Positions 49,564 to 58,982 are shown, counted from the first letter of the stretch. The stretch is DNA of 64,000 nt from Paenibacillus sp. JNUCC-31 (GCF_014844075.1 NZ_CP062165.1:1550001-1614000); one strand, 5' to 3'. Translations and numbers: made by a program. The notes: generated from the sequence alone by a model not told the origin.

Positions 49564-50528
49564 GAGGAGTGCCCCCCTTTTTTCTGAAACATTCTTACGA
49601 CTACAATCATCAAGATGGAGATAGCAAGCAGAATAAAGCCCATCATGTACAGGCCATGATTCCAGGTGGAGTCGAATTCTACGCTTGAGATTTGCATGAC
49701 AATGTTACTGGTCAGAACCGATGTCGGCGTAAACAGACTGTTGGGAAGCTGTGCCGTGTTACCGATAACCATGACCACAGCCATCGTTTCCCCAATTGCA
49801 CGGGTCATTCCGAGAATAACAGCATACATGATCCCACTTCTAGCGGCAGGCAAAACAACACGAATCACCGTTTGGAACCGGTTGGCACCGAGCGCATAAG
49901 CCGCATCACGATACTTGTTGGGTACTGCGGAAATAGCATCGTCGCTGATCCGACTGATTGTGGGAAGCACCATAATGGTCAGCACAATGGACGCCGCAAG
50001 CAAACCGTCCGCCAGATCGTGTCCGCTGAGATCTCTGAGCCAAGGAATGAGGATGGTCAGACCCAGAAAGCCGTAGACTACGGATGGGATACCCACCAGC
50101 AAATCCAGTACGGGCCTCAGCGTGTGGCGAAGCCATTTGGGCGTCATCTCGGCTAAAAACACAGCAATGATGACGGAAATAGGAATGGCAAACAGCATGG
50201 TAAGACCGGTCAAGGCCAACGTTCCCAAGATAAAAATCAACGCGCCGTAATGTTCATTTTCCGGGTCCCAGTTGGTCGAGAAAAAGAATTCGCTCAGCGA
50301 CACATCCCCGAAAGTGAGAACCCCTGTGCGCAGCATGAGAACCAGAATGCATAACAGCACCAGGCAGACAAAGCTTGCGCTGCCAATGCAGACCAGGCGA
50401 AACAGTTTATTGGACCATCTTAAACGCGCCTTACGGTCAAACCGGGTTCCCGATCCGGGAGCCTTGCCGATGCTTGGACCAAGCTCACTCGGAGCAGGGC
50501 TGTTCGTGGATGGATTTAAATCGATCAT
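49560..50528 (-). CDS. pstC: Phosphate ABC transporter permease PstC
   Basis: 322 residues. A cytoplasmic N-terminal stretch of about 40 residues precedes six membrane helices. PstC signatures are FGDVSLSEFFFSTNWDP, PSVVYGFLGL and GMTRAIGETMAV. It is coupled to pstA by an ATGA overlap and lies after a stem-loop that separates it from pstS. Confidence 0.95.
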   Translation of the reverse strand: MIDLNPSTNSPAPSELGPSIGKAPGSGTRFDRKARLRWSNKLFRLVCIGSASFVCLVLLCILVLMLRTGVLTFGDVSLSEFFFSTNWDPENEHYGALIFILGTLALTGLTMLFAIPISVIIAVFLAEMTPKWLRHTLRPVLDLLVGIPSVVYGFLGLTILIPWLRDLSGHDLADGLLAASIVLTIMVLPTISRISDDAISAVPNKYRDAAYALGANRFQTVIRVVLPAARSGIMYAVILGMTRAIGETMAVVMVIGNTAQLPNSLFTPTSVLTSNIVMQISSVEFDSTWNHGLYMMGFILLAISILMIVVVRMFQKKGGHSS

Positions 50529-50554
50529 GAAGGACTCTTCCTTTCACATAGAGA

Positions 50555-50587
50555 AGCCAGCTTGGCGACCGTGCGCAGAAGCTGGCT
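50555..50587 (-). terminator. Stem-loop between pstS and pstC
   Basis: AGCCAGCTT / AAGCTGGCT stem without a T-run on the minus strand. It probably stabilises the pstS 3' end or partly terminates, so that the binding protein is made in excess over the channel. Confidence 0.6.
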
Positions 50588-50633
50588 ATCCCTTTCCTTA
50601 TGAATTACGGGAATGACGAACGATTAGCGTCCG

Positions 50634-51497
50634 TTATTTAACGGCAGCAAGCGGAATGAATTTCAGCTTTTTCAGGGAACCGTTCTGGAACTTGCTGCTT
50701 TGGATATAATCGATGAACGCTTTGGTTGCTCCCGTAGGTTGACCTTTCGTCATGTAATATCCGATACCCCATACTTTGTACGTTTTGTTCAGGACGTTTT
50801 TCTCCGTTGGTGCTACGCCATTGATCGATACAGCCTTCATTTTGCTAGTCACATAAGGAAGGTCAATATAACCGATTGCATTTGGTGTTGTTTCAATCGT
50901 TGTTTTCATGTCACCGCTGGAACCAACCTCTTTATAGTTGTCTCCTTTGCTCATGAAATCCTTGCCGTCCAAGGCTTTTTGTTGAAAGTTAACCCGTGTG
51001 CCAGAACCAAACTTACGATTAACTACAACGATGTTCGCATCCGATCCGCCGACTTCCTTCCAGTTGGTCACTTTGCCGGAGAAGATGTCCTGCAGTTGTT
51101 TCGTTGTCAGATTGCTGACACCCACGTTCGTATTCACTACAGCGGTGAATACCGTGACAGCTACCGGATTGGCTACCATGCCGTCAAATTTCTTAAATCC
51201 TGGTACATCCTTGGAAGCATCCCAGTCCACCGCACCAATGTCCGCAATACCTTTACGAACGGATTGTGGTCCTGTAATGGAACCCGCCGCGGAAGCCGAG
51301 ATTTTAACTTTGGGGTTGTCTTTCTTGAATTCACTTGCAGCTTGAAGTGTCAGCGGAAGCAATGCCGAGGAACCGTTGATGACAATTTTTCCTTTCTCTG
51401 TGCTTTTGGCAGCCGATGCCGTCGTTGCTCCTCCAAGTCCACCAATTAGGGATACAGCCATCAGCATGGCTGTGAAGGGTTTGATCCATTTTTTCAT
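50634..51497 (-). CDS. pstS: Phosphate-binding protein PstS, non-lipidated
   Basis: 287 residues. A Sec signal peptide ending TTASAA is followed by a phosphate-binding type II fold with the ligand loops INGSSALLPL, SAAGSITGP, DWDAS and KFGSGTR. There is no cysteine anywhere in the protein, so it cannot be a lipoprotein, unlike the usual Gram-positive PstS. It may be secreted or held by other envelope parts. A strong ribosome site (AGGAG) precedes it. Confidence 0.92.
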   Translation of the reverse strand: MKKWIKPFTAMLMAVSLIGGLGGATTASAAKSTEKGKIVINGSSALLPLTLQAASEFKKDNPKVKISASAAGSITGPQSVRKGIADIGAVDWDASKDVPGFKKFDGMVANPVAVTVFTAVVNTNVGVSNLTTKQLQDIFSGKVTNWKEVGGSDANIVVVNRKFGSGTRVNFQQKALDGKDFMSKGDNYKEVGSSGDMKTTIETTPNAIGYIDLPYVTSKMKAVSINGVAPTEKNVLNKTYKVWGIGYYMTKGQPTGATKAFIDYIQSSKFQNGSLKKLKFIPLAAVK

Positions 51498-51566
51498 TTT
51501 TATAAACTCCTCTCGAATTCTATAATAGTTAATTTCATCTCATGCTTGTCACGTTGTAACCAAATC

Positions 51567-52967
51567 CTACTTCGTAACGGCTCTCCAACTGCTACCCGTT
51601 TGAACCAGAACCCGGTCGTTCTCAATGACAGCCACTTGCGAACCAGCAACCGCGAAGGAAGATACATCGGAAGATACCGTGTACAGCTTGGTTTGTTTGC
51701 CGCTCACCGGGTCAATCGAAAGGATCACGCTGTTGCTGTCATCCTGGGCCGCCAGTACATACAAGATGCCACCTGACAGAATAGCTTGTTCTACATCGTA
51801 CTCGGCATACAACGGCGTAGACTTTTGAGATGAATCCACAGACAGCAATGATGCTTTACCGTCTTCCGAAGGTACACTCACGTAGTAAGCTTTTTGGCCG
51901 TCAGCAGACCATACAAATATCTTGTCGTCTGTTGATGTCGTGAGCTTCACAGCCTCTGGTTTTGTATCTCCTGTGTTATACGAAAATATTTGCTGTTGAT
52001 TTTCTGAAAAATCGATGGACACATTGTCTTCATCCACATTGGTTGCATCGGACGTTACCTTACCCAGTGTTGTAACGGTGTAGATGAATTTTTGGCCGTC
52101 CGCAGAAACATTCAGGTTTTCCTTGTAGTCCACCTTATCTTCGACCAATTTCGTAATCGCGCCATCTACCAGATTCAGCTTAGCAATGACAGACCCTTTA
52201 TCCCCCTGCAGGAAGTAGACTGCATTCCCGTCAGCAGACCATACCAACTCAGGCTTGATGCTGTTGTCACTTGTGATCAGTTTCGAAGCCTTCGTTTTCA
52301 GATCGATAACGTATACGGCTCCTTCCGCATTCGTATATGCTGCTTGCTCCCCACTCGGGGACACCACGAGATCCGATCCACCATCAGTCGTTAACAACAG
52401 ATCGTATTGACCACTTGTCGTATTCACAAGATAATCGGTTCTCCCGTTATCATCGCTCTTGGAGACGATCAGCTTGTCAGCTCCAGCAAAACGTGGATTC
52501 TCCACACCGTCGATGAGTGCCACCGTGCTGACTTCAAGCTGCCCGCCTCTCATTACGATGGTTCCGCCTACGCTGGTTACCAAAGGACGAAGGGCAATAT
52601 AACTTGTACCACCAATGATGGTAACCGGTTGATTCAGATTCACTTTGACGTCATCTACCACGATTTGTTTGCTATTGTTTTGGAGTGTCACACTGTGATC
52701 GTTCAGCTTGATCACCGTCGTTCCGCTATGCACTTCTGCTTGTGCGCCGATGGCTTTGATCACATCACGAAGTGACACAAGTGTCTCGCCATGTTTAACG
52801 ATGGAACGAACGACGACGCTGTTACCGTTTATTGTAAGCATGGAATTTTGCACCTGAGCTGCATTAGCCGCAGGTTTCACTGCAGGAGCAGCCGATACTG
52901 CACTAACCACAGAAGTACCTAACACTGTTGCTACCATGGACACCACTAACGCCTTTTTCATTGACAT
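51567..52967 (-). CDS. Secreted protein with copper-amine-oxidase-N domain and beta-propeller
   Basis: 466 residues. A signal peptide ends near VSAAPA. Then comes a copper amine oxidase N-terminal-like stalk domain (about 40-150, with VVRSIVKHGETLVSLRDVIK and ALRPLVTSVGGT), common in Paenibacillus wall proteins. It is followed by a TolB/WD40-like beta-propeller of repeated blades (VWSADGNAVYFLQ, NVSADGQKFIYTV, VWSADGQKAYYVS). It is the first gene of the pst operon and lies directly behind PhoP boxes. It may sense or bind a wall phosphate polymer, or anchor the soluble PstS (both inference). Confidence 0.8.
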   Translation of the reverse strand: MSMKKALVVSMVATVLGTSVVSAVSAAPAVKPAANAAQVQNSMLTINGNSVVVRSIVKHGETLVSLRDVIKAIGAQAEVHSGTTVIKLNDHSVTLQNNSKQIVVDDVKVNLNQPVTIIGGTSYIALRPLVTSVGGTIVMRGGQLEVSTVALIDGVENPRFAGADKLIVSKSDDNGRTDYLVNTTSGQYDLLLTTDGGSDLVVSPSGEQAAYTNAEGAVYVIDLKTKASKLITSDNSIKPELVWSADGNAVYFLQGDKGSVIAKLNLVDGAITKLVEDKVDYKENLNVSADGQKFIYTVTTLGKVTSDATNVDEDNVSIDFSENQQQIFSYNTGDTKPEAVKLTTSTDDKIFVWSADGQKAYYVSVPSEDGKASLLSVDSSQKSTPLYAEYDVEQAILSGGILYVLAAQDDSNSVILSIDPVSGKQTKLYTVSSDVSSFAVAGSQVAVIENDRVLVQTGSSWRAVTK

Positions 52968-53120
52968 TGGCTCTTGTCACCCTTCTCTTTCACATATAAT
53001 TGCCTTGTTTTGTTGTGCCCTGTTGTCTGGTATTCTGCATGTATCGTCTTTATGAGAGCTTGTCCGGCTCATCCCCCCAAACTTCCACGTTCATAGTAAA
53101 AATGACCTATTACGATTGTA

Positions 53121-53174
53121 ATTATAGGAGTGATATGTAAACGGGAAATCCTGGAATTGTTAACGAATTGTCAA
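53121..53174 (-). promoter_or_regulatory. PhoP box and -10 of the pst operon
   Basis: On the minus strand TTGACA (53174-53169), TTAACA (53163-53158) and TTTACA (53141-53136) are direct repeats phased at 11 and 22 bp, the arrangement bound by PhoP~P in Bacillales. TATAAT (53126-53121) follows as a perfect -10. Confidence 0.8.
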
Positions 53175-53190
53175 TGTTTTCATAACACAC

Positions 53191-53230
53191 AAAAAAGAAT
53201 CGTTGGCAGTTGACCCACGACTCGTTTTTT
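53191..53230. terminator. Terminator after aldo/keto reductase
   Basis: AAAAAAGAATCGTTGG and its approximate complement CCACGACTCGTTTTTT form a stem with runs of A and T at both ends. Confidence 0.65.
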
Positions 53231-53241
53231 GTCCTATTTTC

Positions 53242-54108
53242 TTAGATAAAAAGTTTCATCAATGTATTAAAAATCGGATTCACAATATAACCTGTCGGAT
53301 GAATAGAATACCTCTTACCCGAATTCAGATGGCTGATCTTCTCCATTTCTTCCGTGGACAGCCCAAAATCAAAGATCTCACTATTCTCTCTGATCCGCTT
53401 TGGTTTGGATGATTTGGGAATCAGGATGACGCCCCGTTCCAGGTGCCAACGCAAAATGACTTGAGCCACCGTCTTGCGATGATGATCAGCGATTTCCTTC
53501 AATACCGGATGCTGCAATAACACTTTATTGCCTTGCCCCAATGGGCCCCACGCCTCATGCAAAATCTGGTGTTTGTCCATATAGGCACGTAGTTCATTCT
53601 GCGGAAATTCCGGGTGCGTTTCGATCTGATTGATCATCGGCAAGATTTTTGCGTGCTTCCTTAGTTCTTCCAGATGCTGAATCTCAAAGTTCGCGACCCC
53701 GATGACTCTGATCTTGCCTTCCTCATATAGTTCCTCCATGGCTTTCCATGTTTCGATATACTTTGGCGAGGCAAAATGGATTAAGTACATATCGAGGTAA
53801 TCGACACCCAGCTTGTTTATCGTTTCCTGAAAAGCTTTCTTGGTCGCTTCATAGCCATGATCCGTATTCCAGACTTTCGACGTAATAAAGAATTGCTCAC
53901 GCGGGATCTGACTATGCCGAATCTCTGCCCCCAGCGCTTTCTCATTCCCATAAATGCGGGCGGTATCAAAATGTCGGTACCCGACCTGAATGGCCTCGCG
54001 AATCGCTGTTGTAAATTCTGCTTCTTTCGTTATTTTGTAAACCCCAAAGCCCAGTTGGGGAATGGCAACCCCGTTTTTGGCTTCAACTACTTTGGTATGC
54101 AAATTCAT
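53242..54108 (-). CDS. Aldo/keto reductase (AKR5-like)
   Basis: 288 residues from 54108, where GAGGGG precedes the ATG; the longer in-frame reading overlaps AT-rich spacer. The catalytic tetrad D48, Y53, K78, H111 is intact, and the IPKSSKPKRIREN loop binds NADPH phosphate. It is about as distant from the paralogue at 1775 as family members of different subgroups. It lies 73 bp after a truncated Rrf2 gene on the same strand, a pairing that suggests former control by that redox or iron-sulphur sensor. Confidence 0.9.
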   Translation of the reverse strand: MNLHTKVVEAKNGVAIPQLGFGVYKITKEAEFTTAIREAIQVGYRHFDTARIYGNEKALGAEIRHSQIPREQFFITSKVWNTDHGYEATKKAFQETINKLGVDYLDMYLIHFASPKYIETWKAMEELYEEGKIRVIGVANFEIQHLEELRKHAKILPMINQIETHPEFPQNELRAYMDKHQILHEAWGPLGQGNKVLLQHPVLKEIADHHRKTVAQVILRWHLERGVILIPKSSKPKRIRENSEIFDFGLSTEEMEKISHLNSGKRYSIHPTGYIVNPIFNTLMKLFI

Positions 54109-54180
54109 TTCGACTGCCCCTCTCAAAATAACGAAATATACTTGATATATATTATATCTAGTTAAACCCAAAAAAAGAGG

Positions 54181-54516
54181 TTAACCCTTTTTCTCTTCAT
54201 CGAATAGATCGGTTAACCGTATGTCTTTTAAATAATTCTGCATGGCGATCTCCGCGCCTTCCAGATGATGAACGACCTTTTGCTTCACATCGTCTACGTC
54301 TTGTCCTTGGAGTGTTACATCGGTATGAACTTTAAACAAGGCTTTGCCGGGTTCGACAGCGAGAAAGACATCCAGCAACGTCACTTCAGATAAAGGCTTT
54401 GCCAGCAATATGCCACCCTCGGCCCCTTCTTTTGCCATTGTCAGATTGGCATTGTTCAGGTTCCGAATGACTTTCACCGTCGTTGATACCGGAATATTTA
54501 GCTGCTCCGATATCAC
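54181..54516 (-). pseudogene. N-terminally truncated Rrf2-family regulator
   Basis: The remaining 111 residues start at the second half of the winged helix (SEQLNIPVSTTVKVIRNLNN) and continue with the Rrf2 wing (GAEGGILLAKPLSEVTLLDV) and dimer helix (VFLAVEP-like). The first 30 or so residues with the recognition helix partner are absent; the sequence upstream is AT-rich and belongs to a different unit. No cysteine cluster remains. Probably non-functional. Confidence 0.7.
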
Positions 54517-54627
54517 TTTGGTGAAAAAAATTGAGAAATATGAATAAAATATGGAAACATTTTGCTTATTTGAACCGTCTATATAGTAAAAGTTAAATTA
54601 AAATATCTTACTAAAAGAGGGAAATCA

Positions 54628-55233
54628 TTGAAAAATTTAAAATGGGCAAAAAAATCAATTCTCACATCAATGACAGTTGCTTTATCTTTAATGGCAGCAA
54701 CGGCAAGCGCTGATACTGGAACCGCGCACATTAAAATAGGTTCTATATCAGGTGGGGCAAGTAGTATTACCTATTGGGTTGATTCGTCTGTTGCATCATA
54801 CGGTCAAAATGGCGGTGTAGATAACGCGATAAGTAAGTGGGATGCAGCATCATCCGGAATTTCTTTTAGTTCCGCAAGTTCCTCAACTGCAAAATTAAAA
54901 GTTTATGCAGGGGAATACTCGCTTCCTGCTAATGTTTACGGCGAAACCTCTTACTGGTATTTTAACGGACAGCAAATTGGTGCTGGAGCTATAACAAATG
55001 GCCAAAACTATGAGGTAGCTCGCGTTGTAATAGATGCCGGTTGGACAAGTGGCTGGGAGCAGTCGGAACGATACATGAATGCTGGACATGAAATCGGTCA
55101 TGTACTCGGCTTAAATCATTTTGAGAATGCACCGGCACACTCTGGCGACCATTGGATGAAATCAGGTAAATATAAACTGACTTCACCTACTGCTACTGAT
55201 TTGGCTCATGTAAGAACAAAATGGGGGTGGTAA
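54628..55233 (+). CDS. Secreted matrixin-like zinc metalloprotease
   Basis: 201 residues from TTG (AGAGGG upstream). The signal peptide ends near TASADT. It has the metzincin zinc site NAGHEIGHVLGLNHF (HExxHxxGxxH, about 155-165) and a Met-turn candidate, HWMKSGKY. There is no propeptide with a cysteine switch, so it may be active on secretion or need a partner. The following gene overlaps in spirit (3-bp gap) and is probably that partner. AT-rich relative to surroundings. Confidence 0.85.
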   Translation: MKNLKWAKKSILTSMTVALSLMAATASADTGTAHIKIGSISGGASSITYWVDSSVASYGQNGGVDNAISKWDAASSGISFSSASSSTAKLKVYAGEYSLPANVYGETSYWYFNGQQIGAGAITNGQNYEVARVVIDAGWTSGWEQSERYMNAGHEIGHVLGLNHFENAPAHSGDHWMKSGKYKLTSPTATDLAHVRTKWGW

Positions 55234-55235
55234 GT

Positions 55236-55871
55236 ATGAAGAAAATTATAGTATTGACAACCGTTGCTTCATTAGCAATTGGGCTAGGGGTATTTTCATA
55301 TTCTAATAGCTCTACTGTAGAGAGCAAAAACGATAGTGCTGCAATAAGTAAAAATATTGATTCAGTTGCTAAGAAATCTGCTCCATCTGTAGTACGTACA
55401 GATAAAATCGAAGCCAACCATGCAATTTTCACAAACGCAGATGATGCAGAATCTCAATCAGACGCTGTGGTTAGAGTCATTGCAACTGGTGAAAGCAAAA
55501 ATGTCATTGAAAATTTCGAGTGGGGGCCTTCAGGCAGAACAGAAACTAAGGTGAAAGTAATCCAAGTATATAAGGATTCTGCAAAACAGGAGATCGGTTC
55601 AGAGCTTGTAACATTTGAACCTTCATATGTGATCGAAGGTAAAGAGGGTAGCATTAGAATGAATTATGAAGATTACACACTAATGCAAGAAGGTAATGAA
55701 TATATTTTATTTCTAGTGTGGAATCCAAAACTTGGCGGATATTGGGTTAATTCTCTGGAACAAGGTAAGTTTGAGGTATCTGGAACTGATATAGAGGAAA
55801 AAACAATGCAAGCTACTAATGATCAATATAATGAGTTGAAGAAAAGTGTTTTAGAAAAATATAAACAATGA
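55236..55871 (+). CDS. Secreted protein partnered with matrixin
   Basis: 211 residues from ATG at 55236, immediately after the protease stop, with GGGGGTGG upstream. The N-terminus is a signal or anchor segment (KKIIVLTTVASLAIGLGVFS). The mature part is mixed alpha/beta with a central VKVIQVYKDSAKQEIGSELV strand region. I recognise no family. Tight coupling suggests an inhibitor, chaperone or substrate for the matrixin (inference). Confidence 0.6.
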   Translation: MKKIIVLTTVASLAIGLGVFSYSNSSTVESKNDSAAISKNIDSVAKKSAPSVVRTDKIEANHAIFTNADDAESQSDAVVRVIATGESKNVIENFEWGPSGRTETKVKVIQVYKDSAKQEIGSELVTFEPSYVIEGKEGSIRMNYEDYTLMQEGNEYILFLVWNPKLGGYWVNSLEQGKFEVSGTDIEEKTMQATNDQYNELKKSVLEKYKQ

Positions 55872-55887
55872 CTATAACAGGTTAACC

Positions 55888-55924
55888 AAAAGTAGTGCCT
55901 AGACTTCAGGCACTACTTTTTTTG
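55888..55924 (+). terminator. Terminator after matrixin operon
   Basis: AAAGTAGTGCCT / AGGCACTACTTT stem, loop about 7 nt, then TTTTT. Confidence 0.85.
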
Positions 55925-56082
55925 ATAGATGAACAGAATAGAAGCCTGAGTAATTGTTACCTTTCCAAAACGGCTTATCATCGGCTTTGAAGTATATTAA
56001 ATTTGTTTATGTAATGGCCTATCAAATGGTATTTATCATTGCTGTCATACGTACGCATGAACTTTGCTGAACTTTACTTAGC

Positions 56083-56961
56083 TTACTCTACCCTCGATTT
56101 CATCGCTGCATATTTACTGGGGGTGATACCTACAGCAGCCTTGAAAGACCGACTGAACAGATGAATACTCGAAAAGCCAACCTCCTCGGCAATCCGGGTT
56201 AAATTATGTGTTCCTTCCATAATTCTTTTCTGGGACTGCTCTATTCGGATATGTGTCACATATTTGTGAAGGGTAATCCCCAGCTTGCTTTTGAATAAAT
56301 GCGATAAATGGTTCGTCGATACACCGACATGTCTGCTGATGGCAGCATTATTTAATTGAGGGTCGGCGTAGCATTCATGAATATAACGAATCGACTTTTC
56401 GATGAATGCCCACCCCTTGGTCATGTTCCCCTCTTGGTTCTGATCTTCAGATTGATTTTTGAAGAACAGATGCAGCAATTCCAAACATATGGATTTCGTA
56501 ATTAACGAAGATCCTCCCCGCTGCTCCTGAAACTCCTGAAGCATAAGCGCAAATCTCTTTTTCCATTCGATTCGATCGGCTAGCTGCAAATGAGAGATGG
56601 GGCTTATGGAAGCCAGCTTCATTTCCCTATCCGCCAGATCAGGTCTTTCACGATGAGTCGCATCTGTAGTCTTCAATACGCTTCGCTCTTCGTCATAAAA
56701 CAGATCAAAATGAAAAATATACTGAATCAATGGCTGCGTGGAGGTGGATCGAATGATATGAGACATGAATGGATGCATCAGTACAACGTCGCCTTCTTGG
56801 ACCAGGTATTTTACACCACTTAAGAAGAATTCCGCTTCTCCTTGTTCAATGTATGTATACACATGATCGTGGTCTATCCATTCCCCTGCCAAAGAAAATG
56901 ATTCCGTCATTCTCGCCGCCCTTACGAATGGCGAAATACTATTCATCCATGGCTCATACAC
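56083..56961 (-). CDS. AraC-family regulator with cupin sensor domain
   Basis: About 292 residues if the GTG at 56961 is used (GGGGGG site 7 bases upstream); a longer GTG reading is possible. The N-terminal half is a cupin sugar-binding domain (EFFLSGVKYLVQEGDVVLMH). The C-terminal half has two helix-turn-helices (NNAAISRHVGVSTNHLSHLF and NLTRIAEEVGFSSIHLFSRS, then SFKAAVGITPSKY). It is the last gene of a three-gene operon with a dehydrogenase and an isomerase, and probably activates that operon in response to its sugar. Confidence 0.88.
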   Translation of the reverse strand: MYEPWMNSISPFVRAARMTESFSLAGEWIDHDHVYTYIEQGEAEFFLSGVKYLVQEGDVVLMHPFMSHIIRSTSTQPLIQYIFHFDLFYDEERSVLKTTDATHRERPDLADREMKLASISPISHLQLADRIEWKKRFALMLQEFQEQRGGSSLITKSICLELLHLFFKNQSEDQNQEGNMTKGWAFIEKSIRYIHECYADPQLNNAAISRHVGVSTNHLSHLFKSKLGITLHKYVTHIRIEQSQKRIMEGTHNLTRIAEEVGFSSIHLFSRSFKAAVGITPSKYAAMKSRVE

Positions 56962-56997
56962 ATGTGATCCCCCCAACTGCCTTCTCACTGATCCGGT

Positions 56998-57825
56998 TTA
57001 TATTTTGGCAAACACGCTATCAAAGCCTGCTTTGGACTTGGCAAACAATTCACTTGTATCCAGGGTTGAAGCTGGTGCCAGCACCTCTTGTGATACGACG
57101 CCTGTGTAACCAATCGCCTTCAAGTTATTTAGGAATCCCGGCAGATCGATTACTCCCTCTCCAGGGTATAAACGCTCATAATCCAGCAATTCTTCGATTG
57201 GCAGATCATAGGCATCATTGATATGGACATGAACAACTTGTTCCTTCTTTAGATTCAGTACTTCTTCGATCGCTAAACCGTTCGTATGCCAATGGTAGGA
57301 ATCCACTAATAAACCTACATTGGGAGCATGGATCGTTTCGATCCAGTCCAGCGTATCCTCCACACTCCAAATAAATGGATTTTTCCATTGGGTTCGCAGA
57401 TGATGGCAACCGACAAACTCCAATCCCAGTCGAATTCCATAAGCGTCCAGAATATCTGCACACAGTCTCAGTCGTCTGGTAGCTGCCGCCATAAACGATG
57501 CTGCTGGCTGATCCGTAGAAGGTAAAATATAGGTACAGCAGCTGTAACAGTTCAACGAAGCAGCGGCTTCTGCCATTTGAACCAGGGATTGAAGTCCTGC
57601 GCGGAATTGTTCATCTGTGGTTCTCCAGTCTACGGTCAGATCGGATGATCCGATGACCACCTGATTGCTTTCGAGCAGATGTTTGGCCTGTTCCATGCCC
57701 ACCTCTTGAATCAATGAGAGCGGATTCAAATCTACAGACTGAAATCCGTATTTTGCAGCATTCGTAATATATTGTTCACTCGACTCGATGTTCCCCAAGC
57801 CTGCTCTTGTTAACCCTCTAATCAT
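56998..57825 (-). CDS. Sugar phosphate isomerase/epimerase (TIM barrel, AP-endonuclease-2 fold)
   Basis: 275 residues of the xylose-isomerase-like fold. Metal ligands appear in order: E in LGLEFVG, D and H in LVDSYHW, H-x-H in VVHVHINDA, and E in VSQEVLA. Such enzymes interconvert keto-sugars or cyclitols. It lies 12 bp after the dehydrogenase stop and 9 bp or so before the AraC gene region, forming one operon. An inositol- or keto-sugar-related path is likely (inference). Confidence 0.88.
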   Translation of the reverse strand: MIRGLTRAGLGNIESSEQYITNAAKYGFQSVDLNPLSLIQEVGMEQAKHLLESNQVVIGSSDLTVDWRTTDEQFRAGLQSLVQMAEAAASLNCYSCCTYILPSTDQPAASFMAAATRRLRLCADILDAYGIRLGLEFVGCHHLRTQWKNPFIWSVEDTLDWIETIHAPNVGLLVDSYHWHTNGLAIEEVLNLKKEQVVHVHINDAYDLPIEELLDYERLYPGEGVIDLPGFLNNLKAIGYTGVVSQEVLAPASTLDTSELFAKSKAGFDSVFAKI

Positions 57826-57837
57826 TCCAATCTCCTC

Positions 57838-58845
57838 CTAGGACCAGTCAAACAGTACACCGTTATACTGGTCTTTATTTATTCTTAGGCCCTCGTATGC
57901 TTCTTGCGCTTGATCAGGCTTCATCACATGACTGATCAATGGTTCGATATGCAGCTTGTTCTTTAACATCAGTTCAAATACAATGTTCGAATTTCTCACC
58001 AGGGAATGCTTCACGAATTCGTTCGGCTCCACCGGGAAGCGCCATTCATGTGCCCCCTTAAACGTAATGCAGCCTCGTCCATACAGGTGGCAGTAGTTCA
58101 ATATATCGGTGACATCCGTGTTATATTCGCCTCGTGGACTGCCCAGGAAAATAATCTCCCCCAGCTTTGCGATCCACTCCAGACTTTGAACACCTACACT
58201 GGGCACACCTGTCGCCTCAATGTGGGTGGAGACACCTGTTCCATTCGTGATGACGTGTATCTTTTCTTTTACTTTATCTTCTCCGCCATGAAGCGTATAG
58301 TCAACCCCACATGCCTGGGCTGTTCGGATTCGTTCCGGTGACAGGTCCACGCCGATCACCGTTGCACCTTGCAGGCGCGCCAATTGAGCAGCCAAATTCC
58401 CTACCAATCCGAGCCCCGTCACGCCGACAACATCCCCAAGCTCAATATGGGATACACGAACAGAGGTGAACGCTACGGTTGCCATGCGGGTGAAGGGAAC
58501 CCACTTCAAATCCAGCTTTTCAGGCACCTTGATGAAAACGTGCTCTGTGGATACCACTTGATATTCCGCATGTTGACCATAATGGAACACAGCGTCCCCG
58601 GGCTGAACATGGTCTACACCCTGCCCCACCTCGATCACTTCACTTACACTCGCATACCCCGGACATACGGGAAGCTTGGCCCACTCTTCTTTTCCCGATA
58701 ACATGGCCAGCTCCGTTCCTGGACTGATAAGGGAATAGATCAATTTTACCAATACTTCCTTCTCCCCTAGGGCTGGCAAAATATAATCCTCTTCCACCAT
58801 TTCCACTTGCAGCGGACGAGCAAACATGATCTTCCTGTTCTTCAG
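57838..58845 (-). CDS. MDR-family sugar/polyol dehydrogenase, probable CTG start
   Basis: 335 residues if translation starts at CTG 58845, which has AAGGAGGG seven bases upstream and adds KNRKI before the first ATG at 58827; that ATG has no good site. It has the two-domain MDR layout with Rossmann motif GVTGLGLVGNLAA. The N-terminal region reads YSLISPGTELAMLSG, the pattern of family members without the catalytic zinc cysteine. It is similar to bi-domain oxidoreductases of the threonine-dehydrogenase-like type. First gene of the operon with the isomerase and AraC genes. Confidence 0.8.
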   Translation of the reverse strand: MKNRKIMFARPLQVEMVEEDYILPALGEKEVLVKLIYSLISPGTELAMLSGKEEWAKLPVCPGYASVSEVIEVGQGVDHVQPGDAVFHYGQHAEYQVVSTEHVFIKVPEKLDLKWVPFTRMATVAFTSVRVSHIELGDVVGVTGLGLVGNLAAQLARLQGATVIGVDLSPERIRTAQACGVDYTLHGGEDKVKEKIHVITNGTGVSTHIEATGVPSVGVQSLEWIAKLGEIIFLGSPRGEYNTDVTDILNYCHLYGRGCITFKGAHEWRFPVEPNEFVKHSLVRNSNIVFELMLKNKLHIEPLISHVMKPDQAQEAYEGLRINKDQYNGVLFDWS

Positions 58846-58982
58846 CGTAGTCCCTCCTTTCCATATCTTTTTAACTACAATATAAGACTTTTCGCTGGCA
58901 TTGTCTTTGATTGCAAAACCGATTTTTTATCTAAAACAACGATTTTACAACCTTTGCATGCTAACCCAACATCAATGTAAAA

